From Acinetobacter sp. WCHAc010034 (GTDB lineage Bacteria; Pseudomonadota; Gammaproteobacteria; Pseudomonadales; Moraxellaceae): a DNA stretch of 64,000 bases. The number at the start of each line of letters is the position of its first letter. The stretch's first letter is position 1. The notes under the pieces were generated by a model. The model saw nothing but the letters and a program-made list of their open reading frames with translations. It ran no database searches and was not told the DNA's origin. The position numbers and the translations under genes were made by a program. Location of the stretch: contig NZ_CP032279.1 of assembly GCF_001696615.3 (NCBI RefSeq), forward strand, positions 1,984,001-2,048,000, written 5' to 3'. Shown one piece after another: positions 7,302-16,370 of the stretch.

Positions 7302-8000
7302 TTATGGCGTGATCTGTTCCGCGGTTTTTGACGGCATCACCAGCCGGCGGATGGCGTCATGCAGTTCAGCAACTGTGTTCACTATACAATCTGCCTGCCA
7401 CGCTGTTAAGTCATCTTTGCACTGCAGCGGCAAATAGCCGTAAGCAGCTAAAATCGTGTACATTTTTGCATGGCGCCCGGCATCAATGTCGCGCGGGTGG
7501 TCGCCGACATAAATGCAGTCCGGGGCAGCGGTCTGAATGCGGCCGGCAGCCAGATGCATCGGCTCCGGGTCAGGCTTGGTTCTGCTGACATCTTCAGGGC
7601 AGACCAGCACCGAACAGCGCCCGGTCAGGTTGAGCGCATCCAGCAGCGCCTCGCTGAGCCAGCGCGGCTTGTTGGTGACAATGCCCCATGGAATGCCGCT
7701 GCTTTCCAGCTCCTGCAGCAAAGCCTGCATGCCGTCAAACAGGTCGGTATCCACAGCAATCTCTGCGCCGTAAATATCCAGAAAGCGCTGGCGGTGCGCC
7801 AGAAATACCGGATCTTCAGCGTCCAGTTCCGGGTACACCAGCTTAACCATGGCGCGCGCGCCTTCCGACACCTGAGTGCGGATCAGCGCTGCGTCCACGA
7901 CCTCACAGCCTTTGTCACGGCACATCTGCTGCAGGATGCGGATAAAATCGGCCGCGGTGTCAATTAAGGTGCCGTCTAAATCAAAAAGGACCGCTTTCAT
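7302..8000 (-). CDS. mupP: HAD phosphatase, MupP-like (MurNAc-6-phosphate phosphatase)
   Basis: The product (232 aa) is a HAD-superfamily hydrolase of the Gph type: DLDGTLIDT at residues 7-15, VTNKP as motif II, GDHPRDIDAG as motif IV, with a helical cap between. By sequence alone it could be called phosphoglycolate phosphatase. The gene order ubiG-mupP-yciK is that of Pseudomonas, where this gene was shown to be MupP, acting in the anhydro-MurNAc recycling route to UDP-MurNAc. Its ATG shares one base with the ubiG stop (TGATG), so translation is probably coupled. Confidence 0.85.
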   Translation of the reverse strand: MKAVLFDLDGTLIDTAADFIRILQQMCRDKGCEVVDAALIRTQVSEGARAMVKLVYPELDAEDPVFLAHRQRFLDIYGAEIAVDTDLFDGMQALLQELESSGIPWGIVTNKPRWLSEALLDALNLTGRCSVLVCPEDVSRTKPDPEPMHLAAGRIQTAAPDCIYVGDHPRDIDAGRHAKMYTILAAYGYLPLQCKDDLTAWQADCIVNTVAELHDAIRRLVMPSKTAEQITP

Positions 8001-8713
8001 CAGGCGCCTGCATTCACGGTATGCACCATGTAGTTGACGTCAACATTCGGCGCCAGCCAGTAGCGCTTGGTCAGCGGGTTGTAGTGCAGTCCGGTCATGT
8101 CTTTCAGCTGCAGGCCTGCGCCGCGGATGTCATGCGCCAGCTCAGACGGCTTAATGAATTTATGATAGTCATGCGTGCCTTTGGCCAGCATGCGCAGCAG
8201 GTATTCCGCGCCGATAATCGCGAACAGGTAGGCTTTGGGATTGCGGTTGATGGTGGAGAAGAATACATGGCCGCCCGGCTTCACCAGCTTTTGGCAGGCC
8301 TGAATGATTGATGCCGGATCCGGCACATGCTCCAGCATTTCCATGCAGGTCACCACGTCATACTGGCCGGCCTGCTCTTCGGCCAATTGCTCCACAGGAA
8401 TCTGGCGGTATTCAATGTTCTGCACATTTTCCTGCTCGGCATGCAGGCGCGCCACGTTCAGCGGCGCTTCGCCCATGTCTATGCCCAGCACGTCTGCGCC
8501 GCGGCGCGCCATGCTTTCCGCCAGAATTCCGCCGCCGCAGCCGACATCCAGCACTTTCTTTCCGGCAAGGCCGCCGGCGCGCTCATCAACCCAGTTCAGG
8601 CGCAGCGGGTTGATCATATGCAGCGGGCGGAACTCAGAATGCTGATCCCACCAGATCGCGGCAAATGCTTCAAATTTGGCAATTTCTTGCGGGTCAACAT
8701 TCAATTGAGACAT
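8000..8713 (-). CDS. ubiG: Ubiquinone biosynthesis O-methyltransferase
   Basis: UbiG performs both O-methylations of ubiquinone synthesis. The 237-residue product shows the SAM-binding motif [13 protein letters not shown], the post-I acidic residue (GIDMGE), and [13 protein letters not shown] as motif II. The N-terminal [14 protein letters not shown] and the [12 protein letters not shown] segment are typical of UbiG. The ATG at 8713 (MSQLNV) is preferred over the upstream frame because AAGGTGA stands five bases before it. It is the first gene of an operon with mupP and yciK. Confidence 0.95.
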   Translation of the reverse strand: MSQLNVDPQEIAKFEAFAAIWWDQHSEFRPLHMINPLRLNWVDERAGGLAGKKVLDVGCGGGILAESMARRGADVLGIDMGEAPLNVARLHAEQENVQNIEYRQIPVEQLAEEQAGQYDVVTCMEMLEHVPDPASIIQACQKLVKPGGHVFFSTINRNPKAYLFAIIGAEYLLRMLAKGTHDYHKFIKPSELAHDIRGAGLQLKDMTGLHYNPLTKRYWLAPNVDVNYMVHTVNAGA

Positions 8714-8896
8714 CAGCGTCACCTTCAGCAAGCCGTTATATTTAAAAAAAATCCTATGCTGAGCTAGTGTAGCGTTTATTCAGGAAAAAGCGATAAAAGC
8801 TGCAAAAAACTTCACAGAATGAAAACGAAATTTGGCGGATTTGATTTATAGTGTCGGGATAAGCCAATCAGAATGATTCAGAGGACTATAAGCTTA

Positions 8897-9514
8897 ATGA
8901 AAAAATTCCTGTTCAGCAGTGCTGCCGCTGCTCTTTTCGCTTTTTCGGGCAGTGCAATGGCTGCGCAATTTGTAGCAGGCAAAGACTATACGGTGCTGCC
9001 GAACCCGGTAGCGGTTGAAAAGCCAGGCAAAATTGAAGTGCGCGAGTTCTTCTGGTACGGCTGCCCGCACTGCTTTACGCTGGAGCCGCATATGCAGGCA
9101 TGGCTGAAGCAGATGCCGAAAGATGTGCGCTTTGTGCGCACGCCGGCATCGATGAACCCGCTGTGGGAGCAGGGCGCGCGCGCGTATTATGTGTCTGAAG
9201 CTTTGGGCGTGCGCCAGAAAACCCATCTGCCTTTATTCCACGCCATCCACGCCAATGGCCAGAATATTTTAGAACAGGCGTCTTTCGCCAAGTTCTTTAC
9301 CCAGTTCGGCATTCCGGAAGCGAAATTCAACAGCACCTACAAGTCATTCCCGATCAGCTCTAAAATTGCCCAGTCGCAGGATTTGGCCAAGCGCTATCAG
9401 CTGACCGGCGTGCCGGCAGTGACTGTAAACGGCAAATACGTGATTCAGGGTGAAGACGGCAAAGTGACGCAGGTGCTGAACTACCTGATTGAGCAGGAAC
9501 GCAAAGCCAAATAG
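8897..9514 (+). CDS. dsbA: Periplasmic thiol:disulfide oxidoreductase
   Basis: DsbA introduces disulfide bonds into exported proteins and is re-oxidised by DsbB, encoded near 48.2 kb here. The 205-residue precursor has a signal peptide (MKKFLF to AMA) and the thioredoxin-fold active site CPHC at residues 56-59. The cis-proline loop is GVPAVTVNGKY. The ATG at 8897 is chosen because it opens the signal peptide and follows AGAGGA; the upstream frame to 8873 adds residues unlike a signal sequence. It is monocistronic, closed by the hairpin at 9535. Confidence 0.95.
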   Translation: MKKFLFSSAAAALFAFSGSAMAAQFVAGKDYTVLPNPVAVEKPGKIEVREFFWYGCPHCFTLEPHMQAWLKQMPKDVRFVRTPASMNPLWEQGARAYYVSEALGVRQKTHLPLFHAIHANGQNILEQASFAKFFTQFGIPEAKFNSTYKSFPISSKIAQSQDLAKRYQLTGVPAVTVNGKYVIQGEDGKVTQVLNYLIEQERKAK

Positions 9515-9534
9515 GCGCCCAGCCTGCAATGCCC

Positions 9535-9570
9535 ATGCCAGTCAGTCCAGTACTTGACTGGCATTTTTTT
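9535..9570 (+). terminator. dsbA terminator, solitary member of the MITE-end hairpin family
   Basis: The stem ATGCCAGTCA/TGACTGGCAT followed by TTTTTTT lies 20 bp past the dsbA stop. Its arms are the same as those of the terminator ends of elements A, B, C and D, but the loop differs and no second end is nearby. Confidence 0.85.
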
Positions 9571-9583
9571 CATCCGCAGCATG

Positions 9584-10234
9584 TTATCCGGCAGCGCCGC
9601 GCTGCCAGTTCAGGATGCCGCGGAACAGCAGCTGCATCTGAATGAGGGTCTGGGCTTGGAAGCGCCCGCGCTGTCCGGCCTGCAGGCCGGGTTCAAAGCG
9701 CCGGCGGATTTCGATCCAGCCCATGGCCCAGTCCAGCGCCAGATGAATCAGGATTTGCGACAGCACCTGCAGGTCCTGCGCTTCCTGCATATGCTGCATG
9801 CTTTCAGCCCGGCGCAGGCTATTGGCCAAATCATCAATTAAGCACTGGATTTCACGGTCAATGGCCTGGCGCAGCAGGGCTGAGCCGCCCCAGCGCTCCG
9901 AAATCAGAAAAATCCACGGTTCAGGATAATGCTCAACCGACTGAAAAAACAGTTCGAGGCTGCCTGCCGTTCTGGCATCGGCTTGGCGCAGATGGGCCTG
10001 CCCCAGCTGGTGCAGCACGCCTTTTAAATGCAGCGCGGCCTGATCTACCAGTTCCAGCCCGAGCTGGTCCAGATCCGCAAAATGCCGGTAAAAAGCCGCA
10101 GGGACCAGGCCGGCATGGCGGGCAATTTCACGCAGGCTCATGCTGCTGAACGCGCGCCCCGAGGCGCTGAGCGCTAATACGGCGTCCAATAGGGCCTGGC
10201 GGCTTTGCTGCTTGCGTTCATCGCGTTTCGACAT
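9584..10234 (-). CDS. TetR-family regulator, FabR/DesT-like
   Basis: The 216-residue product has an N-terminal TetR HTH (SLREIARHAGLVPAAFYRHF, about residues 30-50) and a ligand domain. Both resemble FabR of E. coli, which represses unsaturated fatty-acid genes. Close matches are the LVDQAALHLK and AIDREIQ segments. The ATG at 10234 follows GGAG by five bases; the longer frame to 10318 lacks such a site. A role in membrane lipid composition is inferred from similarity; no fatty-acid desaturase or fab gene is adjacent. Its promoter lies between it and the divergent rph. Confidence 0.8.
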   Translation of the reverse strand: MSKRDERKQQSRQALLDAVLALSASGRAFSSMSLREIARHAGLVPAAFYRHFADLDQLGLELVDQAALHLKGVLHQLGQAHLRQADARTAGSLELFFQSVEHYPEPWIFLISERWGGSALLRQAIDREIQCLIDDLANSLRRAESMQHMQEAQDLQVLSQILIHLALDWAMGWIEIRRRFEPGLQAGQRGRFQAQTLIQMQLLFRGILNWQRGAAG

Positions 10235-10423
10235 GCGCGCTCCATCTAAGCTGATTCGGCCCAGTCTAGCAAAAAATGCCGGCTGAAACGATGCGCCGCT
10301 GCGCCGGCCGGGTGGCAAGCGGGCGCAGTGGCGCTATGCAAATGCGCAAAAGCCCCGCCATTCTTGCCGGCGGCATCTGCTATACTCGGGCGCAATAAAT
10401 TTCTGTCAGATGAAGGACCCAAT

Positions 10424-11140
10424 ATGCGTATCGACCAGCGAGCGTTAGATCAATTGCGTGACGTTAAAATTACCCGCGGCTACACGCGCTATGCGGAAGG
10501 TTCTGTATTGGTTGAATTCGGTCATACCAAAGTGCTGTGCACCGCCAGCATTGACAACTCTGTGCCGCGCTTCCTGAAAGGCCAGGGCCAGGGCTGGGTG
10601 ACTGCAGAATACGGCATGCTGCCGCGCTCTACCCATACCCGCAGCGACCGCGAAGCGGCCCGCGGCAAGCAAAGCGGCCGCACTCAGGAAATTCAGCGCC
10701 TCATCGGGCGCAGCCTGCGCGCCATGGTGGATCTGAAAAAACTCGGCGAAAACACCATCACCATTGACTGCGATGTGATTCAGGCCGACGGCGGCACCCG
10801 CACCGCGGCAATCACTGGCGCGGCTGTGGCGCTGATTGATGCGATGAATGTGCTGCTGGAAAAGAAAAAAATCAAGCAGGACCCGCTGAAAGGCTTGGTA
10901 GCAGCGGTTTCTGTCGGCATGTATAAGGATGAAGTGCTGCTGGACCTATGCTATGAAGAAGATTCAAGCTGCCAGACCGACCTGAATGTGGTGATGACTC
11001 AGGCCGGCGAATTCATTGAAATTCAAGGCACAGCGGAAGACAAGCCGTTTACCCGCGCGCAATGCGACGCGATGCTGATCATGGCGGAGCAAGGCATTCT
11101 GGAACTGGTGAAAAAGCAGCAGGAAGCGCTGGGCTGGTAA
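10424..11140 (+). CDS. rph: Ribonuclease PH
   Basis: RNase PH removes nucleotides from tRNA 3' ends by phosphorolysis. The product from the ATG at 10424 is 238 residues, exactly the E. coli length, and the start follows AAGGA by seven bases. Recognisable blocks are [24 protein letters not shown] at the N-terminus, the catalytic-site region [17 protein letters not shown], and the phosphate-binding segment [14 protein letters not shown]. The gene is followed by a large bidirectional terminator shared with the convergent fmt-rsmB operon. Confidence 0.97.
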   Translation: MRIDQRALDQLRDVKITRGYTRYAEGSVLVEFGHTKVLCTASIDNSVPRFLKGQGQGWVTAEYGMLPRSTHTRSDREAARGKQSGRTQEIQRLIGRSLRAMVDLKKLGENTITIDCDVIQADGGTRTAAITGAAVALIDAMNVLLEKKKIKQDPLKGLVAAVSVGMYKDEVLLDLCYEEDSSCQTDLNVVMTQAGEFIEIQGTAEDKPFTRAQCDAMLIMAEQGILELVKKQQEALGW

Positions 11141-11206
11141 GCCGCAAAGCCGCCTCAATTGCACAGCTGCGCTGCCGGGCCGCCTGGCCCGCTGCCGGAT
11201 CTGCAT

Positions 11207-11277
11207 AAAAAAACCTGAGCCGGAAGCGCTGCAAGATCATTCAGATCTGCACTGCGGCGCCAAGGCTCAGGTTTTTT
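11207..11277. terminator. Bidirectional terminator between rph and rsmB
   Basis: AAAAAACCTGAGCC and GGCTCAGGTTTTTT pair around an apical region of about 40 bases that itself folds partly. T runs stand on both strands, so it can serve rph and rsmB. Confidence 0.85.
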
Positions 11278-11366
11278 CATCTCTGCATGCGCTATTTCAG
11301 CGGCCGCTGCAGCTCAGCCAGCTGCGCTTGCGGCTGCCTGAGTCAAAAGCTGCGGAACCGCTTGAA

Positions 11367-12674
11367 CTATGCGGTTTTCTGGATGCGGCAATAATAAAAA
11401 CCATCGCCATGATCACGTGCTGGGAAAAGTTGACGGCCATGAACTTGTTCAATACCCCAATCCGCTTCAATCTTCACTTCTTTGGCATCCGCATGTTCAG
11501 CAAAAAATTCAATCATTTGCTGTTCATTCTCGGCTTTTAAAATAGAGCAGGTGATGTAAAGCAGGGTGCCGCCGGCTTTCAGCTGCTGCCACATATTGTC
11601 CAGAATCTGCTTCTGCAAGGCCACCGTTTTGGCAATATCGCCGGATTGGCGCAGCAGGCGGATATCCGGATGGCGGCGCATCACCCCAATAGCAGAACAG
11701 GGCGCATCCAGCACAATGCAGTCCGCCGCTTCAGGCGCGGTCCATTTCACTGCATCTGCGGTGATAATTTCAACATGCTTGCTGTCCAGCGCCAGGCGCT
11801 CCAAGTTTTCAGCAACGCGCTTCAGGCGCTTTTCATCCTGATCCAGCGCGATGAGTTTTGCCGGCCGGTACATCTCTAAAATATGCGCGGTTTTGCCGCC
11901 TGGGGCAGCGCAGGCATCGATCACCACTTTGCCATCTAAATTTGGCAGCAGCGTGGCGCACAGCTGCGCATGTTCGTCCTGCACCGAAAAACCGCCGGCT
12001 TCAAAGCCCGGCAGGCTTGGAATATGCAGGCTTTCATCCATGACAATGCCGGCGTCTGAAATTTCACAGCGGTGCGCGTCGATGCCTTCATCTTCCAGAA
12101 TATCCAGATATTCATCGCGGCTGACTTGGCGGGTGTTGACCCGCAGCGTCAGCGGCGCGGCCTGCTTAAATTCATAGCTGAGTTCCGCAAACTGGTCGCC
12201 CCAGTCTTTCTTTAAGCGCTTAGCCAGCCAGCTTGGCAGGTTGGATGCATTTTCCAAGACATCATAAAACTGTTCAGACTCGCGGGTTGCGCGGCGCAAA
12301 ATCGCATTCACCACGCCGCTCAAGCTTCCCATGCCCAGCTGCTTGGCCGCTTCTACGGTTTCTGAAATGGCCGCATGGGCTGCCACGCGGGTGCAGAGCA
12401 ATTGATACAGGCCAAGGTATAAGCAGGTTTCAACAATTTCGTTATCCAGCGGCTTGGTCAGCAGGGGCAGGGTCACCTGTTTCAGCGCATGCCATTGGCG
12501 CAGGCAGCCCAAAACCAGTTCATGGTACAGCGCGCGGTCTTTGTCAGACACAATCGCCATGTGCTGCTGCAGAACCGAGGCCAGGGACTGGCCATTTTGG
12601 ACAGCCAATAGCGTTTTCACAACCTGAGCGCGCAAATTCAAGTTTTTCGCTGAGGCGTGGGGAGATTGCTTCAT
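11367..12674 (-). CDS. rsmB: 16S rRNA (cytosine-967-C5)-methyltransferase
   Basis: RsmB (Sun/Fmu) methylates C967 of 16S rRNA. The 435-residue product has the N-terminal NusB-like RNA-binding domain (about 1-150) and a C-terminal SAM methyltransferase domain. That domain shows CAAPGGKTAHILE (SAM motif I), VLDAPCSAIGVMRRHPD with the first catalytic cysteine region, and YITCSILKAENE with the second. It is translationally coupled to fmt: the fmt stop and rsmB start overlap as TAATG. The fmt-rsmB order is the common proteobacterial one. Confidence 0.95.
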   Translation of the reverse strand: MKQSPHASAKNLNLRAQVVKTLLAVQNGQSLASVLQQHMAIVSDKDRALYHELVLGCLRQWHALKQVTLPLLTKPLDNEIVETCLYLGLYQLLCTRVAAHAAISETVEAAKQLGMGSLSGVVNAILRRATRESEQFYDVLENASNLPSWLAKRLKKDWGDQFAELSYEFKQAAPLTLRVNTRQVSRDEYLDILEDEGIDAHRCEISDAGIVMDESLHIPSLPGFEAGGFSVQDEHAQLCATLLPNLDGKVVIDACAAPGGKTAHILEMYRPAKLIALDQDEKRLKRVAENLERLALDSKHVEIITADAVKWTAPEAADCIVLDAPCSAIGVMRRHPDIRLLRQSGDIAKTVALQKQILDNMWQQLKAGGTLLYITCSILKAENEQQMIEFFAEHADAKEVKIEADWGIEQVHGRQLFPARDHGDGFYYCRIQKTA

Positions 12675-13633
12675 TATAGGATTTGTCCAACAGTAAGTTT
12701 TTGAGTTTGTAAAATTTGTACGGCATTCAGCGGTTTACCGCCTGGCCATTGCAGAGAGCTTAAACACACCGCTTGTTCATCGCCACAAGCCACGTGAACG
12801 CCTTGTTTATCAATGGCTAAAATGGTGCCCGCAGCTTGAGCTTGGGCATTTTCTTGGGATAAAAGCGAACCCCAAACGCGCAGATTATTGCTTTCATCCA
12901 GCGCAATAAAAGCGACCGGCCACGGGTTAAATGCGCGGATATTGCGGTCAATGCTGGCGGCGTCCTGCGTCCAGTCAATTTGCGCTTCGGCCTTAGATAG
13001 TTTATGTGCATATACGGTCAGCGCTTCGTCCTGCACTTCGCGCGCCTGCAAATAGCGCTGCAGCGCCTGTTCAGACTGCAGCACCGCGGCGACCGCCTCT
13101 GCGCCTTGCGCCGCTAATTTATCATGCAGGCTGGCTGCGGTGTCATGCGCTTCAATCGCGCAGGCGGTTTTATACATCATGTCGCCGGTGTCGAGGCCGG
13201 CAGCCATTTTCATAATGGTGATGCCGGTTTCAGCGTCTCCGGCGGCGATGGCGCGCTGAATCGGCGCGGCGCCGCGCCAGCGCGGCAGCAGGGAGGCGTG
13301 AATATTCAGGCAGCCGTATTTCGGCGTGTCCAGCACCGCCTGCGGCAGGATCAGGCCGTAGGCCGCCACCACCATCACATCCGCATTTAAAGCTTTCAGC
13401 TCAGCTTGAGCGGCCAGGCCTTCTTCGGTTGAGGCCTTGAAATGCAGGGGCTGAAGCACAGGCAGGCCATGCTGCAGCGCCAGCTGCTTAACTGCCGATG
13501 CTGTGAGTTTCTGGCCGCGTCCCGCTTTGCGGTCAGGCTGAGTATAAACCGCAACAATTTCATGATCTGTTTGCAGCAGCGCAGCCAGGGCCGAGGCTGC
13601 GAATTCTGGGGTACCGGCAAAGACGATTTTCAC
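12674..13633 (-). CDS. fmt: Methionyl-tRNA formyltransferase
   Basis: Fmt formylates initiator Met-tRNA using 10-formyl-THF. The 319-residue product has the N-terminal formyltransferase fold with IVFAGTPEFAA at the start, the SLLPRWRGAAP signature, and the catalytic Asn-His-Asp region (LNIHASLLP, GLDTGDM). A C-terminal OB-like tRNA-binding domain follows. The start codon is GTG at 13633, after GAGAAG. def, the usual upstream neighbour, is not present in the window. Confidence 0.95.
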   Translation of the reverse strand: MKIVFAGTPEFAASALAALLQTDHEIVAVYTQPDRKAGRGQKLTASAVKQLALQHGLPVLQPLHFKASTEEGLAAQAELKALNADVMVVAAYGLILPQAVLDTPKYGCLNIHASLLPRWRGAAPIQRAIAAGDAETGITIMKMAAGLDTGDMMYKTACAIEAHDTAASLHDKLAAQGAEAVAAVLQSEQALQRYLQAREVQDEALTVYAHKLSKAEAQIDWTQDAASIDRNIRAFNPWPVAFIALDESNNLRVWGSLLSQENAQAQAAGTILAIDKQGVHVACGDEQAVCLSSLQWPGGKPLNAVQILQTQKLTVGQIL

Positions 13634-14051
13634 GCATGACTTCTCACATAAACTTGGGCGTATTATAGGGCAAAAGCATTTTGAAGCCTAAATTCCGCGG
13701 CGCTTTGCTGAAATTTAATGTAAGCATTTGAATTGAAGTGCAGATTTTAAGAAACAATTATTTATCGGATGAATTAATATTAATAACTATAACTTATATA
13801 AAATTTAAAAATTATTCATGAAAGTTTTGCATTGCCGGCGCTGCGATGGCGTTATAGTAGTTTTCAGCAAGCAGGATTACTGCAGCCGCCGCACGCCGGT
13901 CCAGATATGCCTGAAAGGTCATCTTTTAAAACAATGACTTGGTGTATGATATGCGCAAATTTCGGCTGATTTCACCCGCATCATCAGTATGATTTAGCCA
14001 GAGTGAACCCTGAAGGTTCATTTCAAGCTCACACTTTGTTGGAAATATACA
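13634..14051. other. Intergenic region upstream of ilvD and fmt
   Basis: These 418 bases between divergent genes hold both promoters. The part from 13680 to 13830 is strongly AT-rich. A small hairpin (GAACC with GGTTC) lies near 14005-14022 in the ilvD leader. I see no leader peptide with clustered Ile, Val or Leu codons and no long antiterminator structure. Confidence 0.5.
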
Positions 14052-15881
14052 ATGCCTGACTACCGTTCAAAAACATCGACACATGGAAGAAATATGGCTG
14101 GCGCGCGCGGCTTATGGCGCGCGACAGGCATGAAAGATGAAGACTTCGGCAAGCCGATTATTGCGGTGGTGAACTCATTCACCCAATTCGTGCCGGGCCA
14201 TGTGCATCTGAAAGATTTAGGCCAGCTGGTGGCGCGTCAAATTGAGGCCTCAGGCGGCGTCGCCAAAGAATTCAATACCATTGCGGTGGATGACGGCATC
14301 GCCATGGGCCATGACGGCATGCTGTATTCGCTGCCTTCACGCGACCTGATTGCGGATTCGGTGGAATACATGGTCAGCGCGCACTGCGCCGACGCGATGG
14401 TGTGCATTTCCAACTGCGACAAAATCACCCCTGGCATGCTGATGGCCTCCATGCGCCTGAACATTCCTGTGGTTTTTGTTTCCGGCGGCCCGATGGAAGC
14501 CGGCAAAGTGAAAATCCGTGGCAATGAACACGCGATTGACCTGGTTGATGCCATGATTGTGGCGGCAGATGACAGCTTCACCGATGAAGAAGTGGCTGAA
14601 TATGAGCGTTCAGCCTGTCCGACCTGCGGTTCATGTTCAGGCATGTTTACCGCAAACTCAATGAACTGCTTAACTGAAGCCCTGGGCCTGTCGCTTCCGG
14701 GCAACGGTTCAACTTTGGCGACCCACGCCAACCGCAAAAAATTATTCGAAAAAGCCGGCCAATTGGTGGTTGAGCTGGCAAAGCGCCATTATGAGCAGGA
14801 TGACTACAGCATTCTTCCACGTTCAATCGCCACCAAAGCCGCTTTTGAAAACGCCATGACGCTTGATATTTCAATGGGCGGCTCAACCAATACCGTTCTG
14901 CATTTGCTGGCGGCGGCGCATGAAGCGGAAGTGGATTTTACCATGACTGACATTGACCGCCTGTCGCGCAAAGTGCCTGTGCTGTGTAAAGTTGCGCCGG
15001 CAAAACAGGATGTGCATATGGAAGACGTGCACCGCGCCGGCGGCATCATGTCGATTCTGGGTGAACTGGACCGCGCCGGCCTGCTGGATACTTCTGTGCC
15101 GACTGTGCATGAAAAAACCTTAAAGGATGCTTTGGACAAGTGGGACATCATCCGCACTGAAGACCAGGAGGTTTATCAATTCTTCCGTTCAGCGCCGGGC
15201 GGTGTGCCGACGCAAACCGCATTTTCACAAGACCGCTACTACTCACGGCTGGATGGCGACCGTGACAACGGCGTGATCCGCAATGCTGAGCATGCCTTCT
15301 CGCAGGACGGCGGCTTGGCGGTGCTGTACGGCAACATTGCGCTGGACGGCTGCATTGTGAAAACAGCAGGCGTAGATGATTCTATCTTGAAATTCAGCGG
15401 CACGGCGCGTGTATTTGAAAGCCAGGATGCTGCGGTAGAGGCGATTCTGGGCGGCAAAATCACGGCTGGCGATGTGGTGGTGATCCGCTATGAAGGTCCG
15501 CGCGGCGGGCCGGGCATGCAGGAAATGCTCTATCCAACCAGTTACTTAAAATCGAAAGGCCTCGGTAAAGACTGCGCCTTGCTGACTGACGGCCGTTTCT
15601 CCGGCGGTTCATCCGGCTTGTCCATTGGCCATGTTTCGCCTGAAGCGGCTGAAGGCGGCGCCATTGGCCTGGTTGAAGACGGCGACCGTATCGAAATTGA
15701 TATTCCAAACCGCAGCATTCACTTAGCGGTGGATGAAGCAACCATGGCTGCGCGCCGTGAAGCGCAGGAAGCCAAAGGCTGGCAGCCTGCTGAACAGCGT
15801 CCGCGTAAAGTCTCTAAAGCCTTGAAAGCCTATGCGATGCATACCACCAGTGCCTCTAAAGGCGCGGTGCGTGAAATTTAA
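14052..15881 (+). CDS. ilvD: Dihydroxy-acid dehydratase
   Basis: IlvD carries out the third step common to valine, isoleucine and leucine synthesis. The 609-residue product matches the family along its length. Iron-sulfur and magnesium ligands are visible in [11 protein letters not shown] (about residues 117-127) and [17 protein letters not shown]. The C-terminal [21 protein letters not shown] and [10 protein letters not shown] blocks are also present. It stands alone, and its terminator is the hairpin end of degenerate element B. Confidence 0.97.
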   Translation: MPDYRSKTSTHGRNMAGARGLWRATGMKDEDFGKPIIAVVNSFTQFVPGHVHLKDLGQLVARQIEASGGVAKEFNTIAVDDGIAMGHDGMLYSLPSRDLIADSVEYMVSAHCADAMVCISNCDKITPGMLMASMRLNIPVVFVSGGPMEAGKVKIRGNEHAIDLVDAMIVAADDSFTDEEVAEYERSACPTCGSCSGMFTANSMNCLTEALGLSLPGNGSTLATHANRKKLFEKAGQLVVELAKRHYEQDDYSILPRSIATKAAFENAMTLDISMGGSTNTVLHLLAAAHEAEVDFTMTDIDRLSRKVPVLCKVAPAKQDVHMEDVHRAGGIMSILGELDRAGLLDTSVPTVHEKTLKDALDKWDIIRTEDQEVYQFFRSAPGGVPTQTAFSQDRYYSRLDGDRDNGVIRNAEHAFSQDGGLAVLYGNIALDGCIVKTAGVDDSILKFSGTARVFESQDAAVEAILGGKITAGDVVVIRYEGPRGGPGMQEMLYPTSYLKSKGLGKDCALLTDGRFSGGSSGLSIGHVSPEAAEGGAIGLVEDGDRIEIDIPNRSIHLAVDEATMAARREAQEAKGWQPAEQRPRKVSKALKAYAMHTTSASKGAVREI

Positions 15882-15913
15882 TCTGCAGCAGGAAAAATGC
15901 CGCGGAGTTAAGC

Positions 15914-15954
15914 AATGCCAGTCAGTTAAGAAATTGACTGGCATTTTCTTTTTT
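15914..15954 (+). terminator. ilvD terminator, end of degenerate element B
   Basis: The stem AATGCCAGTCA/TGACTGGCATT with TTTTCTTTTTT behind it begins 32 bp after the ilvD stop. It is nearly identical to the right ends of elements A and C and the left end of D. Confidence 0.85.
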
Positions 15955-16112
15955 AATTTCAGAGCCTTTTGAATATAGTGAATTTATATTAAAAACAACT
16001 GTATAGACTGCGCTTTTAGAAAAAACAAAATGATTTATGCGCTCTTAAATTTCAGCAGTTTGCACTGCCTCATTTTGCTTTAAAAGTTTAAACGCCTTTG
16101 CGCAGGCAAGGC

Positions 16113-16206
16113 CTTCCTTTGGAAAGACCCAAAGGAAGCAAAAGTCTTTCGTTGCCCATACACGGCATCCCTGCCGTGATGGGCAACGTGCGGCATCCAT
16201 GCCGCA
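16113..16206. repeat. Cluster of three perfect or near-perfect hairpins
   Basis: Three consecutive inverted repeats lie between ilvD and nadC: CTTCCTTTGG/CCAAAGGAAG (16113-16138), GTTGCCCAT-CACGGCA with TGCCGTG-ATGGGCAAC (16151-16187), and TGCGGCAT/ATGCCGCA (16189-16206). They resemble REP-type structured intergenic DNA. No protein is credible here. Confidence 0.75.
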
Positions 16207-16298
16207 AGGCGCGTATCCGAAGCTTGTTTTACTTAACTGGGACAGCAATGGCTCTAAATATCGAATTTAAAAACGGTAAGATTCCGCCGTGAATGGCC

Positions 16299-16338
16299 AA
16301 AAAGTTAAGGAATTTATTACAGCATCCCTTAACTTTTT
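16299..16338. terminator. Bidirectional terminator beside nadC
   Basis: AAAAAGTTAAGG pairs with CCTTAACTTTTT across a 16-base loop. Read on the minus strand it lies 33 bp beyond the nadC stop and ends in TTTTT. The GTTAAG core is the one found in the ends of the MITE-like elements. Confidence 0.7.
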
Positions 16339-16370
16339 GCGCATGCAGCGCTGTTTACTGTCCAGCGGCC

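Larger units (their letters stand above)
15914..16345 (-). mobile_element. Degenerate MITE-like element, copy B
   Basis: The left end is the shared terminator hairpin. The right part (16251-16298) carries, inverted, the same module as copies A and C: ATCGAATTTAAAAACGGTAA followed by GATTCCGCCGTGAAT. Beyond it is a CTTAAC-containing end that has diverged from the terminal repeat. I could not find flanking direct repeats, so the limits are approximate. The interior (16081-16206) is unlike A and C and is made of hairpins. Confidence 0.5.

Noticed and set aside
12786..12801. A second CACGTG core as possible parS
   Set aside because: Only the central bases match; the outer arms of the parS palindrome are missing and it lies within the fmt coding region.
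13922..14051. Possible amino-acid attenuator before ilvD
   Set aside because: A short hairpin and an 11-codon frame exist, but the frame lacks clustered Ile, Val or Leu codons and there is no terminator-antiterminator pair.
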